In this document: one piece after another, positions 30,759 through 42,235 of the stretch
How the letters are laid out: each line of letters starts with the position of its first letter
Numbering within the stretch: position 1 is the first letter of the stretch
DNA from: Nitrogeniibacter mangrovi
GTDB lineage: Bacteria; Pseudomonadota; Gammaproteobacteria; Burkholderiales; Rhodocyclaceae
Direction: 5' to 3'
Assembly (NCBI RefSeq): GCF_010983895.1
Contig: NZ_CP048836.1
Location: forward strand, 3,410,001-3,474,000
Length of the DNA stretch: 64,000 nt
The notes under the pieces: model-generated
Databases searched by the model: none
Told to the model about the DNA's origin: nothing
The model's input: only the letters and a program-made list of their open reading frames with translations
Translations under genes and position numbers: made by a program

Positions 30759-31240
30759 CAGGACAAGCCCTCGAAACGGGCCACGCGCCGGTCCATGTCG
30801 CCCTCGACGAGGCTGTCGGCGCCATCGCGGGTCAGGGCATGGACGAGGATCTCGTCCCCCTCCACCGCCACCGAGATGGTCCCCGGCGTCAGGGTGATGG
30901 AGTTGGCGTAGGTCACCTGGCCGACATTGGATTTCTGCGACATCTTCACCCGCACCAGGGTCGGGCTGATCGGCAGCTTCGGGTCGAGAATGATCTTGCT
31001 CACGTCCCAGGCCGCCTTGATGATTTCCTTGACCAGCCACGGCCAGTAGGTGAAGGCGCTGGCGGTCAGGTGCATGGGGTGGCCTTCCCGGTCCACCACG
31101 TCCATGCGATGGGCGAACGCGGTAATGGCAATGGCCGACGCGACGCCCATTGTCAGGAGAAAGGCGGTGAAGTATCCCGACATCACCAGCCAGAAGGCGA
31201 AGAGCGTCACCACCACGCTCAGCGAACGAAACGTGCGCAT
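30758..31240 (-). CDS. mrpE: Mrp antiporter subunit E
   Basis: A 160-residue protein and the first gene of the antiporter operon. Two N-terminal helices (about 7-45) are followed by a cytosolic domain with TPGTISVAVEGDEILVHALTRDG, typical of MnhE/MrpE. Gene order E-F-G-(MbhD/E)-B-C-D-D-x-D differs from the A-G order of Bacillus-type operons. A good promoter lies about 60-100 bases upstream. Confidence 0.92.
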   Translation of the reverse strand: MRTFRSLSVVVTLFAFWLVMSGYFTAFLLTMGVASAIAITAFAHRMDVVDREGHPMHLTASAFTYWPWLVKEIIKAAWDVSKIILDPKLPISPTLVRVKMSQKSNVGQVTYANSITLTPGTISVAVEGDEILVHALTRDGADSLVEGDMDRRVARFEGLS

Positions 31241-31265
31241 GTGTCTGTTGTTATGTCCCTGAGAT

Positions 31266-31284
31266 GCCGCACCCTCTTTGCGGC
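31266..31284 (-). other. Hairpin in the Mrp operon leader
   Basis: GCCGCA pairs with TGCGGC across a 7-base loop, inside the predicted 5' leader of mrpE. No run of Ts follows, so it is not a classical terminator; it may affect RNA stability or be coincidental. Confidence 0.3.
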
Positions 31285-31308
31285 AGGACGATGTTCGAAT
31301 GAGGCCAC

Positions 31309-31337
31309 ACTATAGCCGTGCCGGCCCGCGCGGACAA
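31309..31337 (-). promoter_or_regulatory. Sigma-70 promoter of the Mrp antiporter operon
   Basis: On the minus strand TTGTCC is followed after exactly 17 bases by TATAGT. The start point would be about 60 bases before the mrpE ATG. Both boxes are near consensus in a GC-rich background. Confidence 0.6.
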
Positions 31338-31361
31338 CTGCTGCAGCGCACAACCCATGGC

Positions 31362-32312
31362 TCAGGCGAGCCGGTGGCGCGGCATACCGGCCGCGAATGC
31401 GTCGATGTTGTCGACGACCTGATCGGCCAGCGCCTGCATGGCCTGGGCCGAGGCCCACGCCACGTGGGGCGTCACGATGAGGTTGGGCACATCGGGATCG
31501 AGCAGCGGGTTGGCCGGGTCGGGCGGCTCGCTCGAGAGCACGTCGACCGCCGCCCCCGCGATCCGCCCCGTACGTAGCGCCTGCACCAGCGCGGCCTCGT
31601 CCACGAGGCCGCCGCGGGCGGTGTTGATCAGGAAGGCCGAGGGCTTCATCGCGCCGAGGGTGCGCGCATTGATGAGATGCCGGGTCGCCTCGGTCAGCGG
31701 ACAGTGCAGGGACAGCACGTCGGCGCGCGCGAGCACCTCGTCGAAGGCCACCCGCCCGTCGCGCACGGCAGTCGCGCCAGGGCGCTCCGCCAGCAGGACG
31801 TGCATGCCCAGCGCCGTGGCCCGCTTCGCCACGCCCTGCCCCAGGCTGCCGGCACCGACGATGCCGAGCGTGCTGCCGGCCAGATCGCGCACCGGATGGT
31901 CGAGCAAACAGAAATTGCGCGAGCGCGACCAGCGGCCGCTGGCCACGTCGGCCATGTAGGCCGGCAGCTGGCGCGCCAGCGCGAACATCAGCGCCAGCAC
32001 ATGCTCGGGCACCGTGGTCGCGGCATAGCCGCGCACGTTGCTCACCACGATGCCGCGCGCCCGGCACGCGTCCAGATCCACGTTGTCGGAGCCGGTCGCG
32101 GCGATCGCCACCATCTTCAGCTCCGGCAGGGCGGCGAACTCGGCCGCGCCGAGGAACGCCTTGTTGAGGACGACGATGTCGGCGCCGCGCAGCCGCTCGA
32201 TCACCTCGCCGGCCTCGGTGAACGGATAATCCACCCAGGTGTGGGCGGCCGTGGGCGCCCGGAACACGGCATCCACCGAATCCCGCTCGAGCATCACGAT
32301 GCGATAGGTCAT
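31362..32312 (-). CDS. D-2-hydroxyacid dehydrogenase (glycerate dehydrogenase-like)
   Basis: A 316-residue NAD(P)-dependent dehydrogenase of the D-isomer family. NAD-binding GIVGAGSLGQGVAKRA (about 148-163), catalytic Arg in NTARGGLVDE, Glu in AAVDVLSSEPPD and His in TPHVAWAS are all visible. It interconverts a 2-oxoacid and its D-2-hydroxyacid; hydroxypyruvate/glyceric acid is the likeliest pair by similarity to HprA. An upstream GTG is possible, but GGGAG lies at the right distance for the chosen ATG. It diverges from an IclR-type regulator 84 bases away, which probably controls it. Confidence 0.85.
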   Translation of the reverse strand: MTYRIVMLERDSVDAVFRAPTAAHTWVDYPFTEAGEVIERLRGADIVVLNKAFLGAAEFAALPELKMVAIAATGSDNVDLDACRARGIVVSNVRGYAATTVPEHVLALMFALARQLPAYMADVASGRWSRSRNFCLLDHPVRDLAGSTLGIVGAGSLGQGVAKRATALGMHVLLAERPGATAVRDGRVAFDEVLARADVLSLHCPLTEATRHLINARTLGAMKPSAFLINTARGGLVDEAALVQALRTGRIAGAAVDVLSSEPPDPANPLLDPDVPNLIVTPHVAWASAQAMQALADQVVDNIDAFAAGMPRHRLA

Positions 32313-32337
32313 GGTCGGCACTCCCGAACGATACGCA

Positions 32338-32354
32338 ATTTCACTAGGCGAAAT
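32338..32354. promoter_or_regulatory. Palindrome between dehydrogenase and IclR gene, candidate operator
   Basis: ATTTC-ACTAGGC-GAAAT is an inverted repeat in the short divergent intergenic region. IclR-family proteins bind such palindromes near their own genes, so this is a candidate binding site. Confidence 0.4.
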
Positions 32355-32396
32355 GTTCGCCCATCAAGTACCATCGCCCAATCCGGGAAACCCGCA

Positions 32397-33173
32397 ATGT
32401 CGATCAAAGAATCCAAGACGTCCATCCAGGTCATCGAGCGCATGATGGCGCTGCTCGATGTCCTCGCCGAACACCCCGATCCGGTCCCGCTCAAGCAATT
32501 GGCGGCGCAGACCGGCCTGCATCCGTCCACCGCGCACCGCATCCTCGCCGCCATGACCCACAGCGGCTTCGTCGAGCGCGGCGACAACGGCGTCTATCGG
32601 CTCGGCATCCGCCTGCTGGAACTGGGCTCGCTGGTCAAGTCCCGGCTGTCGCTGCGCGAGACTGCCATCGCCGAGATGCTGGCCTTGCACCAGAAGACCG
32701 GCGAGAGCGTCAATCTCGGTATCCGGGACGGCGACCAGATCGTCTATGTGGAGCGCACCTCCAGCGGCCGCTCGGCGGTGCGCGTGGTGCACATCGTCGG
32801 CGCCCGCGCGCCCCTGCACACCACCGCCACCGGCAAGCTGTTCCTGGTCGAGGACGGCCCCCAGCAGGTCCAGGACTACGCCCGGCGCACCGGACTGCCG
32901 GGCAGCACGGCGGCCTCGATCACCGATCTGGCCGCGCTGGAAAAGGATCTGGACCGGGTCCGCCGCCATGCGGTGGCGTTCGACCTGGAAGAAGTGGAAC
33001 ACGGGGTGCGCTGCATCGCCGCCGGCATCCGCGACGACAAGGGGGTGCTGGTGGCGGGTCTGTCGCTGTCGACCCCGTCCGAGCGCTTCAATCCCGACTG
33101 GGCCCCGCTGGTGCGGGAGACCGCCGAGCGCATCTCCCGCGCGCTCGGCTACGTGCCGCCGCGCACCCTCTGA
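32397..33173 (+). CDS. IclR-family transcriptional regulator
   Basis: A 258-residue regulator. N-terminal winged helix-turn-helix (about 10-70, PLKQLAAQTGLHPSTAHRILAAMTHSGFVERG) and C-terminal effector domain (about 85-250) with GARAPLHTTATGKLFL and EVEHGVRCIAAGIRD, the family signature. IclR proteins sense small carboxylic acids or aromatics. Its divergence from the D-2-hydroxyacid dehydrogenase suggests a related ligand such as glyoxylate or hydroxypyruvate (inference). Confidence 0.9.
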   Translation: MSIKESKTSIQVIERMMALLDVLAEHPDPVPLKQLAAQTGLHPSTAHRILAAMTHSGFVERGDNGVYRLGIRLLELGSLVKSRLSLRETAIAEMLALHQKTGESVNLGIRDGDQIVYVERTSSGRSAVRVVHIVGARAPLHTTATGKLFLVEDGPQQVQDYARRTGLPGSTAASITDLAALEKDLDRVRRHAVAFDLEEVEHGVRCIAAGIRDDKGVLVAGLSLSTPSERFNPDWAPLVRETAERISRALGYVPPRTL

Positions 33174-33179
33174 CACGGC

Positions 33180-34130
33180 TCAGCCGGTGACGTCCTTGTG
33201 GGCGACGAGCACCCGTTCCCACGGGCGTTCGGCGAGCCAGCGGCGCAGACGACGCGCGTCCGCGGTGCGGGTGTACTTGCCGAAGGAATCGAGCAGCACG
33301 ATCAGCACCGGCCGCCCCTGGAGCCAGGCCTGCATCACCAGGCAGCGCCCGGCCTCGCGAATGTAGCCGGTCTTGGACAGGCCGATCTCCCAGTCCGGGT
33401 CGCGGGTCAGGCTGTTGGTGTTGCGAAACTCCCGCTGCCGGCCCTTCAGATCCACCGCGTAGGACGAGGTGGTGGTGAACGCCCGGATCAAGGGGTAGCG
33501 CGAGGCGGCCAGCGCCATGCGCGCCAGCTCACGCGCGGTGGACACGTTGTCGGCGCTCAGGCCGGTGCCTTCGGCAAAATGGGTGTGACTCAGGCCGAGC
33601 GACCGGGCCTTGGCGTTCATGGCGCGCACGAAGGCACCCAGCCCGCCCGGGTAGTTGCGCGCCAGGGCCGAGGCGGCCCGGTTCTCCGAGGCCATGAGCG
33701 CCAGGCGCAACAGGTCTTCACGACTGAGTCGGGCGCCGACCGGCAGGCGCGAGCGGCTGTGGCGCAGGGTATCGACGTCGTCCCGGGTCACGGTGAGCAC
33801 CTCGCTCAGCGACTGGCGACGGTCGAGCACCACCATGGCGGTCATGAGCTTGGTCAGCGACGCGATCGGCTGCACATCGCCAGCGTTGCGTTCGATGAGG
33901 ATGTGACCGGTGAGCTGATCGATGATGGTGAAGGCGCGCGAGCGCAGCTCGGGGCTGTCTTCGCGCGCCTCGTCGGCCAGCAGCGCCGGCGCCGTGAACC
34001 GCACCGCCGGGCTGGCCACCGCGACGTGGGTCAGCCGGCCCGGGTCCGCATGCGCCGCGAACACCGCCAGAAACGGCAACAGCAGGGGAATCCGACGGAT
34101 CAACGCATGCACGGCAACGGCCTTTGTCAT
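33180..34130 (-). CDS. pbpG: D-alanyl-D-alanine endopeptidase (PBP7 type)
   Basis: A 316-residue periplasmic low-molecular-weight penicillin-binding protein. Signal peptide to about residue 28 (LLLPFLAVFAAHA). The catalytic triad motifs are SLTK (SxxK), SEN and KTG in GLSKTGYIREAGRC. It cleaves D-Ala-meso-Dap crosslinks in peptidoglycan. It converges on the IclR gene six bases away. The region before the ATG has no clear ribosome-binding site and contains an AT-rich hairpin. Confidence 0.9.
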   Translation of the reverse strand: MTKAVAVHALIRRIPLLLPFLAVFAAHADPGRLTHVAVASPAVRFTAPALLADEAREDSPELRSRAFTIIDQLTGHILIERNAGDVQPIASLTKLMTAMVVLDRRQSLSEVLTVTRDDVDTLRHSRSRLPVGARLSREDLLRLALMASENRAASALARNYPGGLGAFVRAMNAKARSLGLSHTHFAEGTGLSADNVSTARELARMALAASRYPLIRAFTTTSSYAVDLKGRQREFRNTNSLTRDPDWEIGLSKTGYIREAGRCLVMQAWLQGRPVLIVLLDSFGKYTRTADARRLRRWLAERPWERVLVAHKDVTG

Positions 34131-34136
34131 AACAAA

Positions 34137-34158
34137 AGTTGCTTATAAAACGGCAACT
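34137..34158 (-). other. AT-rich hairpin just before pbpG
   Basis: AGTTGC and GCAACT flank a 10-base A/T-rich loop, ending six bases from the pbpG ATG where a Shine-Dalgarno site would normally lie. It may control translation, or mark an operator. Confidence 0.3.
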
Positions 34159-34245
34159 AACACAAAAAACTTAAACGGATTCCTGCGCACTGTACCGAAA
34201 CCCGGGCGGGAAAAAAAGAGGGGCCGATCGGCGCCCGTGCGGCGA

Positions 34246-35370
34246 TCACAGCCGCAGGAACTCGGCCACCTCACCCCGCCTCGCCATGGTGTCTTCATAG
34301 CCCAGGTCCATGAGCGCGCGAGTGTAGCCCGGCTCGAACAGCAGGTAGGACAGCAGTGTCGAGCCGCTGCGGCGCATGCCGCCGATACCCGCGAGCACGA
34401 CGCGTAGCGCCCGCGGCAGGCTGCGCCGATGATGGCCGGCGATGGCGTCGATACGCCGCGAGGGCGAGATCACCAGGGTTTCGATCGGCCGCAGCCCCAC
34501 GGCCGAGCGTTGTGCAGCGTTCATGTCGCTCAGGGTGTGGTTGATCCGCTCGAGCCGCTCCAGGTCGGCCGCCAGGCTGTCGAGAAAGATGCTCGACATG
34601 GCGTGACCGGCGATCTGCGCCAGCGACGGATAGGCGTCGGCCCGCTGGCGCCCCTCCTCCGACAGGCGCCCGGCACCGATGACCATGATGCGCTCGGCGC
34701 CCAGATGAATGGCCGGGCTGATGGGGGCGATCTGGCGCATAGAGCCGTCGCCGAAATACTCCCGGTTGATCCGCACCGCGGGGAACACGAAGGGAATCGC
34801 GCTCGAGGCCATCAGGTGCGGCAGGCCGATACGGCCCGGCAGGCCCACCCGCTGCGCCCGGCGCCAGCCGAGCAGGCCCTCGCGCGCCTGGAAGAAGGCG
34901 AGCGACTCGCCGGTGGTGTAGCCCGACGCGGTCACGCTCAAGGCGTCGACGAGGCCGGCATCGATGGCGCGTCCGATGGCGGAAAAATCCAGGGTCTGCT
35001 GCAACAGTTCGGCCAACGGCGAATTGTCTAGCAGGGAGCGGGGCGTCTGCCGCACCAGCCAGCCGGTGAGCAAGGCCGCCCCCCAGCGCAAGCCGGTGGC
35101 GGTGAGCGCCATGGCGTCGGCGCGATAGACCTGCTCCACGTGAAAGTGCCGCCAGATGTAGCCGATGCGCCGCACCGCCATGGAGAAGTCCTGCGCATAC
35201 ACCGCCAGCGCCGCGGCATTGATGGCGCCGGCGGAGGTGCCGCAGAGGATGGGGAAGGGATGCCCCGGGCGCCCACGCCACAGTTCGCGCACGGCGCCGA
35301 GCACGCCCACCTGGTAGGCTGCCCGCGCCCCGCCACCTGTCAATACCAGCGCGGTCTTGCCGCCACCCAT
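34246..35370 (-). CDS. Patatin-like phospholipase family protein
   Basis: A 374-residue protein of the patatin family. The oxyanion loop GGGARAAYQVGVL (about 12-24), nucleophile motif GTSAG (about 44-48) and catalytic Asp in FGDGS give the Ser-Asp dyad of a lipid acyl hydrolase. No signal peptide is visible. GGAGAC precedes the ATG. The substrate is unknown. Confidence 0.87.
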   Translation of the reverse strand: MGGGKTALVLTGGGARAAYQVGVLGAVRELWRGRPGHPFPILCGTSAGAINAAALAVYAQDFSMAVRRIGYIWRHFHVEQVYRADAMALTATGLRWGAALLTGWLVRQTPRSLLDNSPLAELLQQTLDFSAIGRAIDAGLVDALSVTASGYTTGESLAFFQAREGLLGWRRAQRVGLPGRIGLPHLMASSAIPFVFPAVRINREYFGDGSMRQIAPISPAIHLGAERIMVIGAGRLSEEGRQRADAYPSLAQIAGHAMSSIFLDSLAADLERLERINHTLSDMNAAQRSAVGLRPIETLVISPSRRIDAIAGHHRRSLPRALRVVLAGIGGMRRSGSTLLSYLLFEPGYTRALMDLGYEDTMARRGEVAEFLRL

Positions 35371-35446
35371 GCCCGTCTCCTGACTCGTCCACCGGCATCT
35401 ACGACATGGGGGGCGACAAGCTTTAGGGGGCGCGCGCCGTGCGGCC

Positions 35447-37741
<2,295 letters not shown>

Positions 37742-38141
37742 GGCGAATGTTCCCCCTCTCGGATGGTGATGGCACGATGGCGGCGCCGGGATGGCCCACC
37801 CGTCTCATCGTTCTTTTGTGTCCGGAAACCGGAACCGTGTCACGACAGGGATTGCCGAGAAGGGCACCGCCCGCCGCCGTCCTGTTTCCGTAAACCCTTA
37901 CGGCGTGGCATAATATTAGGCTTTCGCGAGCGACCCTGTCGCTTCGTGATTTCCACAAGCGCACCGACACGATCCATCGAGGACAGGGGCGCGTGGAGGC
38001 GGCTCCCGATCCGCGTGTCTCGACCCGAACCGGTCCAGGCAGAGGGCACCAGACCGGCCGCACGCCAAGAGGTATGCAGTGGCGCATTGGGTGATGCGTC
38101 ACCAGCAGGTTTACCATCGCAAATCTGGAGAGTTCTACCCA
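37742..38141. promoter_or_regulatory. maeB-pckG divergent control region
   Basis: A 400-base region with no gene. It holds CCGTAA-ACCC-TTACGG (37888-37903), a perfect 6+4+6 inverted repeat, followed six bases later by CATAAT (37909-37914), a plausible -10 for pckG; TTTCCG 18 bases before it is a weak -35 that the repeat overlaps. This suggests a repressor site in the pckG promoter. The remaining roughly 220-base leader shows no recognisable riboswitch. Confidence 0.4.
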
Positions 38142-39983
38142 ATGAGCCAATTCGCCGATGCCGCACGGGCAGCCGCACCGGACTATGTCCGCCACGAAAA
38201 ACTCAAGCAATGGGTCGCACAGATCGCCGAGCTCACCGAGCCCGCGCAGGTCGTCTGGTGCGACGGCTCCCAGGAAGAATATGACCGTCTGTGTGCCGAA
38301 ATGGTCGAGTCCGGCACCCTGATCAAGCTCAACCCCGAGAAGCGCCCCAACTCCTTCCTGGCCTGGTCGGACCCGTCCGACGTGGCCCGCGTGGAAGACC
38401 GCACCTTCATCTGCTCCGCGAACAAGGACGACGCCGGCCCCACCAACAACTGGGAAGATCCGGCCAAGATGCGCAAGACCCTGAACGAACTGTACAAGGG
38501 CTGCATGCACGGGCGCACCATGTACGTGATCCCGTTCTCCATGGGTCCGCTCGGCTCCCCGATCGCCCATATCGGCATCGAGATCTCCGACAGCGCCTAT
38601 GTCGCCACCAACATGCGCACCATGACGCGCATGGGCAAGGGCGTGTTCGACGTGCTCGGCACCGATGGCGAGTTCGTGCCCTGCGTGCATTCCGTGGGGG
38701 CCCCGCTGGCCGAAGGCGAGAAGGATTCGCGCTGGCCGTGCAACCCGACCACCAAGTACATCGTCCACTACCCCGAGACCCGCGAGATCTGGTCCTACGG
38801 CTCCGGTTACGGCGGCAACGCCCTGCTGGGCAAGAAGTGCTTCGCCCTGCGCATCGCCTCCACCATGGCCCGCGACGAAGGCTGGCTGGCCGAACACATG
38901 CTCATCCTCGGCGTCGAGTCCCCCGAGGGCGAAAAGACCTACGTGGCCGCCGCCTTCCCGTCAGCCTGCGGCAAGACCAACTTCGCCATGCTGATCCCGC
39001 CGCAGAGCTTCAACGGCTGGAAGGTCACCACCGTCGGTGACGACATCGCCTGGATCAAGCCGGGGCCGGACGGCAAGTTCTACGCCATCAACCCGGAAGC
39101 CGGTTTCTTCGGCGTCGCCCCGGGCACCAGCGAGAAGACCAACTTCAACGCCATGGCGACCCTGAAGGAAAACATCATCTTCACCAACGTCGCGCTGACC
39201 GACGATGGCGACGTGTGGTGGGAAGGCATGAGCAAGGAAGCGCCGGCGCACCTGATCGACTGGCAGGGCAAGGACTGGACCCCCGAGATCGCCAGGGAGA
39301 CCGGTCGCAAGGCCGCGCATCCGAACTCGCGCTTCACCGCCCCGGCCGGCCAGTGCCCGTCCATCGACGCCGACTGGGAAGATCCGAAGGGCGTTCCCAT
39401 TTCCGCCTTCATCTTCGGCGGCCGCCGCGCCACCACCGTGCCGCTGGTCTACCAGGCCTTCAACTGGAACTTCGGCGTGTACATGGCCGCCACGCTCGGC
39501 TCCGAAACCACCGCCGCCGCCTTCGGTGCCCAGGGCGTGGTGCGTCGCGACCCGTTCGCCATGCTGCCCTTCTGCGGCTACCACATGGGCGACTACTTCA
39601 ACCACTGGCTGAAGATGGGCCACGTGGTCGAGCACACGCCGAAGATCTTCTGCGTGAACTGGTTCCGCATGGACGAAAACGGCAACTTCATGTGGCCGGG
39701 TTTCGGCGAGAACATGCGCGTGCTCAAGTGGATCGTCGACCGCGTCAAGGGCAAGATCGGCGCCAAGGAAACCGCGCTGGGCTGGATGCCGCGCTTCGAC
39801 GATCTGGACTGGAGTGGCGCCGATGTGACCCGCGAGGAGTTCGAGGCCCTGACCACCGTGGACGCCGAAGCCTGGCAGAAGGAACTGGACCTGCACAAGG
39901 AGTGGTTCGACAAGCTGCAGGATCGCCTGCCGCGCCAGATGACCCTCAAGCGCGAGCTGTTCGAGCTGGCCCTGTCGGTCTGA
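38142..39983 (+). CDS. pckG: Phosphoenolpyruvate carboxykinase (GTP)
   Basis: A 613-residue GTP-dependent PEPCK. The P-loop/kinase-1a region with the reactive Cys is [13 protein letters not shown] (about 274-286). [18 protein letters not shown], the R-loop region and [18 protein letters not shown] are conserved. It converts oxaloacetate and GTP to PEP and CO2, the first step of gluconeogenesis from C4 acids. The start MSQFADAAR is preceded by GGAGAG; upstream in-frame starts lack one. Confidence 0.97.
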   Translation: MSQFADAARAAAPDYVRHEKLKQWVAQIAELTEPAQVVWCDGSQEEYDRLCAEMVESGTLIKLNPEKRPNSFLAWSDPSDVARVEDRTFICSANKDDAGPTNNWEDPAKMRKTLNELYKGCMHGRTMYVIPFSMGPLGSPIAHIGIEISDSAYVATNMRTMTRMGKGVFDVLGTDGEFVPCVHSVGAPLAEGEKDSRWPCNPTTKYIVHYPETREIWSYGSGYGGNALLGKKCFALRIASTMARDEGWLAEHMLILGVESPEGEKTYVAAAFPSACGKTNFAMLIPPQSFNGWKVTTVGDDIAWIKPGPDGKFYAINPEAGFFGVAPGTSEKTNFNAMATLKENIIFTNVALTDDGDVWWEGMSKEAPAHLIDWQGKDWTPEIARETGRKAAHPNSRFTAPAGQCPSIDADWEDPKGVPISAFIFGGRRATTVPLVYQAFNWNFGVYMAATLGSETTAAAFGAQGVVRRDPFAMLPFCGYHMGDYFNHWLKMGHVVEHTPKIFCVNWFRMDENGNFMWPGFGENMRVLKWIVDRVKGKIGAKETALGWMPRFDDLDWSGADVTREEFEALTTVDAEAWQKELDLHKEWFDKLQDRLPRQMTLKRELFELALSV

Positions 39984-40019
39984 GCCCGGACGACCGGCTG
40001 CCCCGGCAGCCGGCCCGAC

Positions 40020-40053
40020 ACGAACGCCGGCCCCGTGCCGGCGTTCGTCGTTT
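40020..40053 (+). terminator. Terminator after pckG
   Basis: ACGAACGCCGGC pairs with GCCGGCGTTCGT over a 5-base loop, followed by CGTTT, about 37 bases past the pckG stop. The stem is very strong, the T tract short. Confidence 0.65.
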
Positions 40054-40123
40054 CCGGCCCCCGGGCTGACGAAACACCGCCATCACGCCTATCATCCGGA
40101 ACACGCCGTCCGGATTCCGCACC

Positions 40124-41296
40124 ATGCCCCGCACCGACCTGCCCTTTTCCCGCCGCCTCCACGACATCGAACCCTTCCATGTGATGGAGCTGCTGCGCCG
40201 ATCCCGCGAACTCGAGGCCGCCGGGCGCGACATCATCCACATGGAAGTGGGCGAACCGGACTTCGGCACGCCGGAACCCATCCTCGAGGCGGCCACCCGT
40301 TTCCTCGCCACCGGCAACGTGCATTACACCTCCGGTCTGGGCATGCCCGCGCTGCGCGAGGCCATCGCCCGCTTCTACGCGGATCGCTTCGGCCTCGACA
40401 TCGCGCCGGAGCGCATCGTCGTCACGCCGGGGGCCTCCGGCGCGCTGATGCTGGCCCTGGCGGCCCTGACCGACCCGGGCGACGTGTGGCTCATGCCCGA
40501 CCCCACCTACCCGTCCAACCGTCATCTGGTACGCGCCTTCGAAGGCCGGGTCCGCGCCCTGCCCAGCGACGCCGCACAGGCTTACCAGCCCACCGCGGCG
40601 CAGGTCGAATCGGCCTGGTGCGACCGCACCCGCGGCCTGATGGTCGCCTCGCCTTCGAACCCCACCGGCACCCTGATCGCCCCGGCCACCCTGCGCGCCC
40701 TGGCCGACGGCGTGCGCCGACGCGGCGGCACCCTGATCGTGGACGAAATCTACCAGGGGCTGACCTACGGCGTGGCGGCGAGCACCGCGCTGGCCGAGGC
40801 GGACGACGCCTTTGTCATCAACAGCTTCAGCAAGTATTTCGGCATGACCGGCTGGCGCCTGGGTTGGCTGGTGGTGCCCGACGGCTTCGCGCGCGAGATC
40901 GAACGCCTCGCGCAGCACTTCTTCATTGCCGCCTCCACGGTGGCCCAGCATGCCGCGCTGGCGGCCTTCTCCCCCGCGTGCATGGCCGTCCACGAAGCAC
41001 GGCGCGCCGAATTCTCGGCACGCCGCAACGTGTTGCTGCCCGCGCTCGAAGCGCTCGGTTTCGGCGTCGGAACGGCGCCGGAGGGGGCCTTCTACATCTA
41101 CGCCGACATCCGCTCACTGGCGCCAGATTGCGAGACCCTCGCCCACCGCCTCATCGAGGACGCGGGCGTGGCCGCGACGCCCGGTATCGACTTCGGCGAG
41201 TTTCGCTGCCGCGAGCACATCCGCTTCGCCTACACCACCGGCATCGATCGGCTCGAAGCGGCGGTCGAGCGCATCGCCGGCGTCCTGCGCGGATAG
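40124..41296 (+). CDS. Class I/II pyridoxal-phosphate aminotransferase
   Basis: A 390-residue aminotransferase. Substrate-binding MEVGEPDFGTP, cofactor-binding SPSNPTGT and VDEIYQGLTY, and the Schiff-base Lys in NSFSKYFGMTGWRLGW mark fold-type I, subgroup I gamma. The C-terminal Arg is in EHIRFAYT. It resembles aspartate/alanine-type enzymes; the true substrate cannot be told. It converges on the lytic transglycosylase gene. Confidence 0.87.
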   Translation: MPRTDLPFSRRLHDIEPFHVMELLRRSRELEAAGRDIIHMEVGEPDFGTPEPILEAATRFLATGNVHYTSGLGMPALREAIARFYADRFGLDIAPERIVVTPGASGALMLALAALTDPGDVWLMPDPTYPSNRHLVRAFEGRVRALPSDAAQAYQPTAAQVESAWCDRTRGLMVASPSNPTGTLIAPATLRALADGVRRRGGTLIVDEIYQGLTYGVAASTALAEADDAFVINSFSKYFGMTGWRLGWLVVPDGFAREIERLAQHFFIAASTVAQHAALAAFSPACMAVHEARRAEFSARRNVLLPALEALGFGVGTAPEGAFYIYADIRSLAPDCETLAHRLIEDAGVAATPGIDFGEFRCREHIRFAYTTGIDRLEAAVERIAGVLRG

Positions 41297-41316
41297 CGCC
41301 GGCCGGGACGGCGGGC

Positions 41317-42054
41317 TCAGGCCGCGCCGTCCTCCGCGACCTTCTCCAGCCGGGCTTTCATCGCCAGCACCTTGCGCGCATAGCCGGCGCTGGGGTCGGA
41401 CAGCGCGCCGCCGTAGTATTGCAGCGCCCGCTTCATCGAACCGTAGCGGCGCAGGCCTTCCTTGATGACCAGGGCGCCGACGCGCACGTTGGTGTCCGGG
41501 TCGAACAAGGCCTCGGGCCCGGCATCGGGGCCGATCTTGTCGAGGTGGAATTTCGGAATGACCTGCATGAGCCCCTGCGCCCCGACCGTGGACTCGGCGA
41601 GCGGATTGAAGCTCGACTCGACCGCCATGACCGCGACGATGAGCAGCGGATCGATACCCAGTGCCTTGCCGGACTGCTGGGCCTGGGCGATAGGCGCTGC
41701 CAGGGCTGCCGACGACACCCGGTACTTGCGCGCCACGTAGGCCTTGACCCGCGCGAGGGCGGGACTGAGCGCCGCGACGCCGGCATCCGTGTCCGCATCG
41801 TCGGCGAGCATGTCGGCCACGGCCAGATCGAAGTGAGTCGTCACCGGGTTCGGCGCCGCGTCGGCCATACCCGCCGCATGGGCCGGCGACAGGGCCGCGA
41901 CCAGGGGTACGGAGACGCGCTGGTGTTCGAGCACACCGGCCATCACGCCGGCAATCGACAGGGCGCCCATGGCCAGCAGGGCACCATGAGCCAGATGGGT
42001 GGAAAACGCGCCGAGTGCACGCGCGCCGTTTCGAATCGAAGTTGCGATGTTCAT
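41317..42054 (-). CDS. Lytic transglycosylase (SLT family)
   Basis: A 245-residue exported muramidase-like enzyme. An N-terminal hydrophobic segment (about 22-44) acts as signal or anchor. The SLT domain (about 115-240) has catalytic Glu in AVMAVESSFNPLAESTVGAQGLMQVIP, plus DPDTNVRVGALVI and ALQYYGG. It cleaves the glycan strand to 1,6-anhydromuropeptides, the substrates of AmpD encoded nearby. GGAGG precedes the chosen ATG; a longer open frame upstream lacks such support. Confidence 0.87.
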   Translation of the reverse strand: MNIATSIRNGARALGAFSTHLAHGALLAMGALSIAGVMAGVLEHQRVSVPLVAALSPAHAAGMADAAPNPVTTHFDLAVADMLADDADTDAGVAALSPALARVKAYVARKYRVSSAALAAPIAQAQQSGKALGIDPLLIVAVMAVESSFNPLAESTVGAQGLMQVIPKFHLDKIGPDAGPEALFDPDTNVRVGALVIKEGLRRYGSMKRALQYYGGALSDPSAGYARKVLAMKARLEKVAEDGAA

Positions 42055-42204
42055 GTGGAGCCTCCATGTGGCCCACCGGATTCGCATGACGGACACTGGG
42101 TCATGCGCGGATCGCAACCGGATCTCCGGACCGGCGTGGAGCGATCGAATCAGGCGGGTCGCCATCGGGGTTCCGGCCGGCCGCAACGCGCAAGGCCGGA
42201 ACAT

Positions 42205-42228
42205 GAAAAAGCGGCCCGTTCGCCGCTT
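42205..42228 (-). terminator. Second minus-strand terminator, before the transglycosylase
   Basis: AAGCGGC pairs with GCCGCTT across a 6-base loop and runs into TTTTT. It lies about 25 bases downstream of the predicted start point of the small unit. Confidence 0.65.
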
Positions 42229-42235
42229 CCTTGGA

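Noticed and set aside
23910-31240. Reading the NuoL/M/N- and NuoK-like genes as part of respiratory complex I
   Set aside because: MnhE, MnhF, MnhG and MnhB homologues are present and no peripheral Nuo subunits occur, so it is an Mrp-type antiporter.
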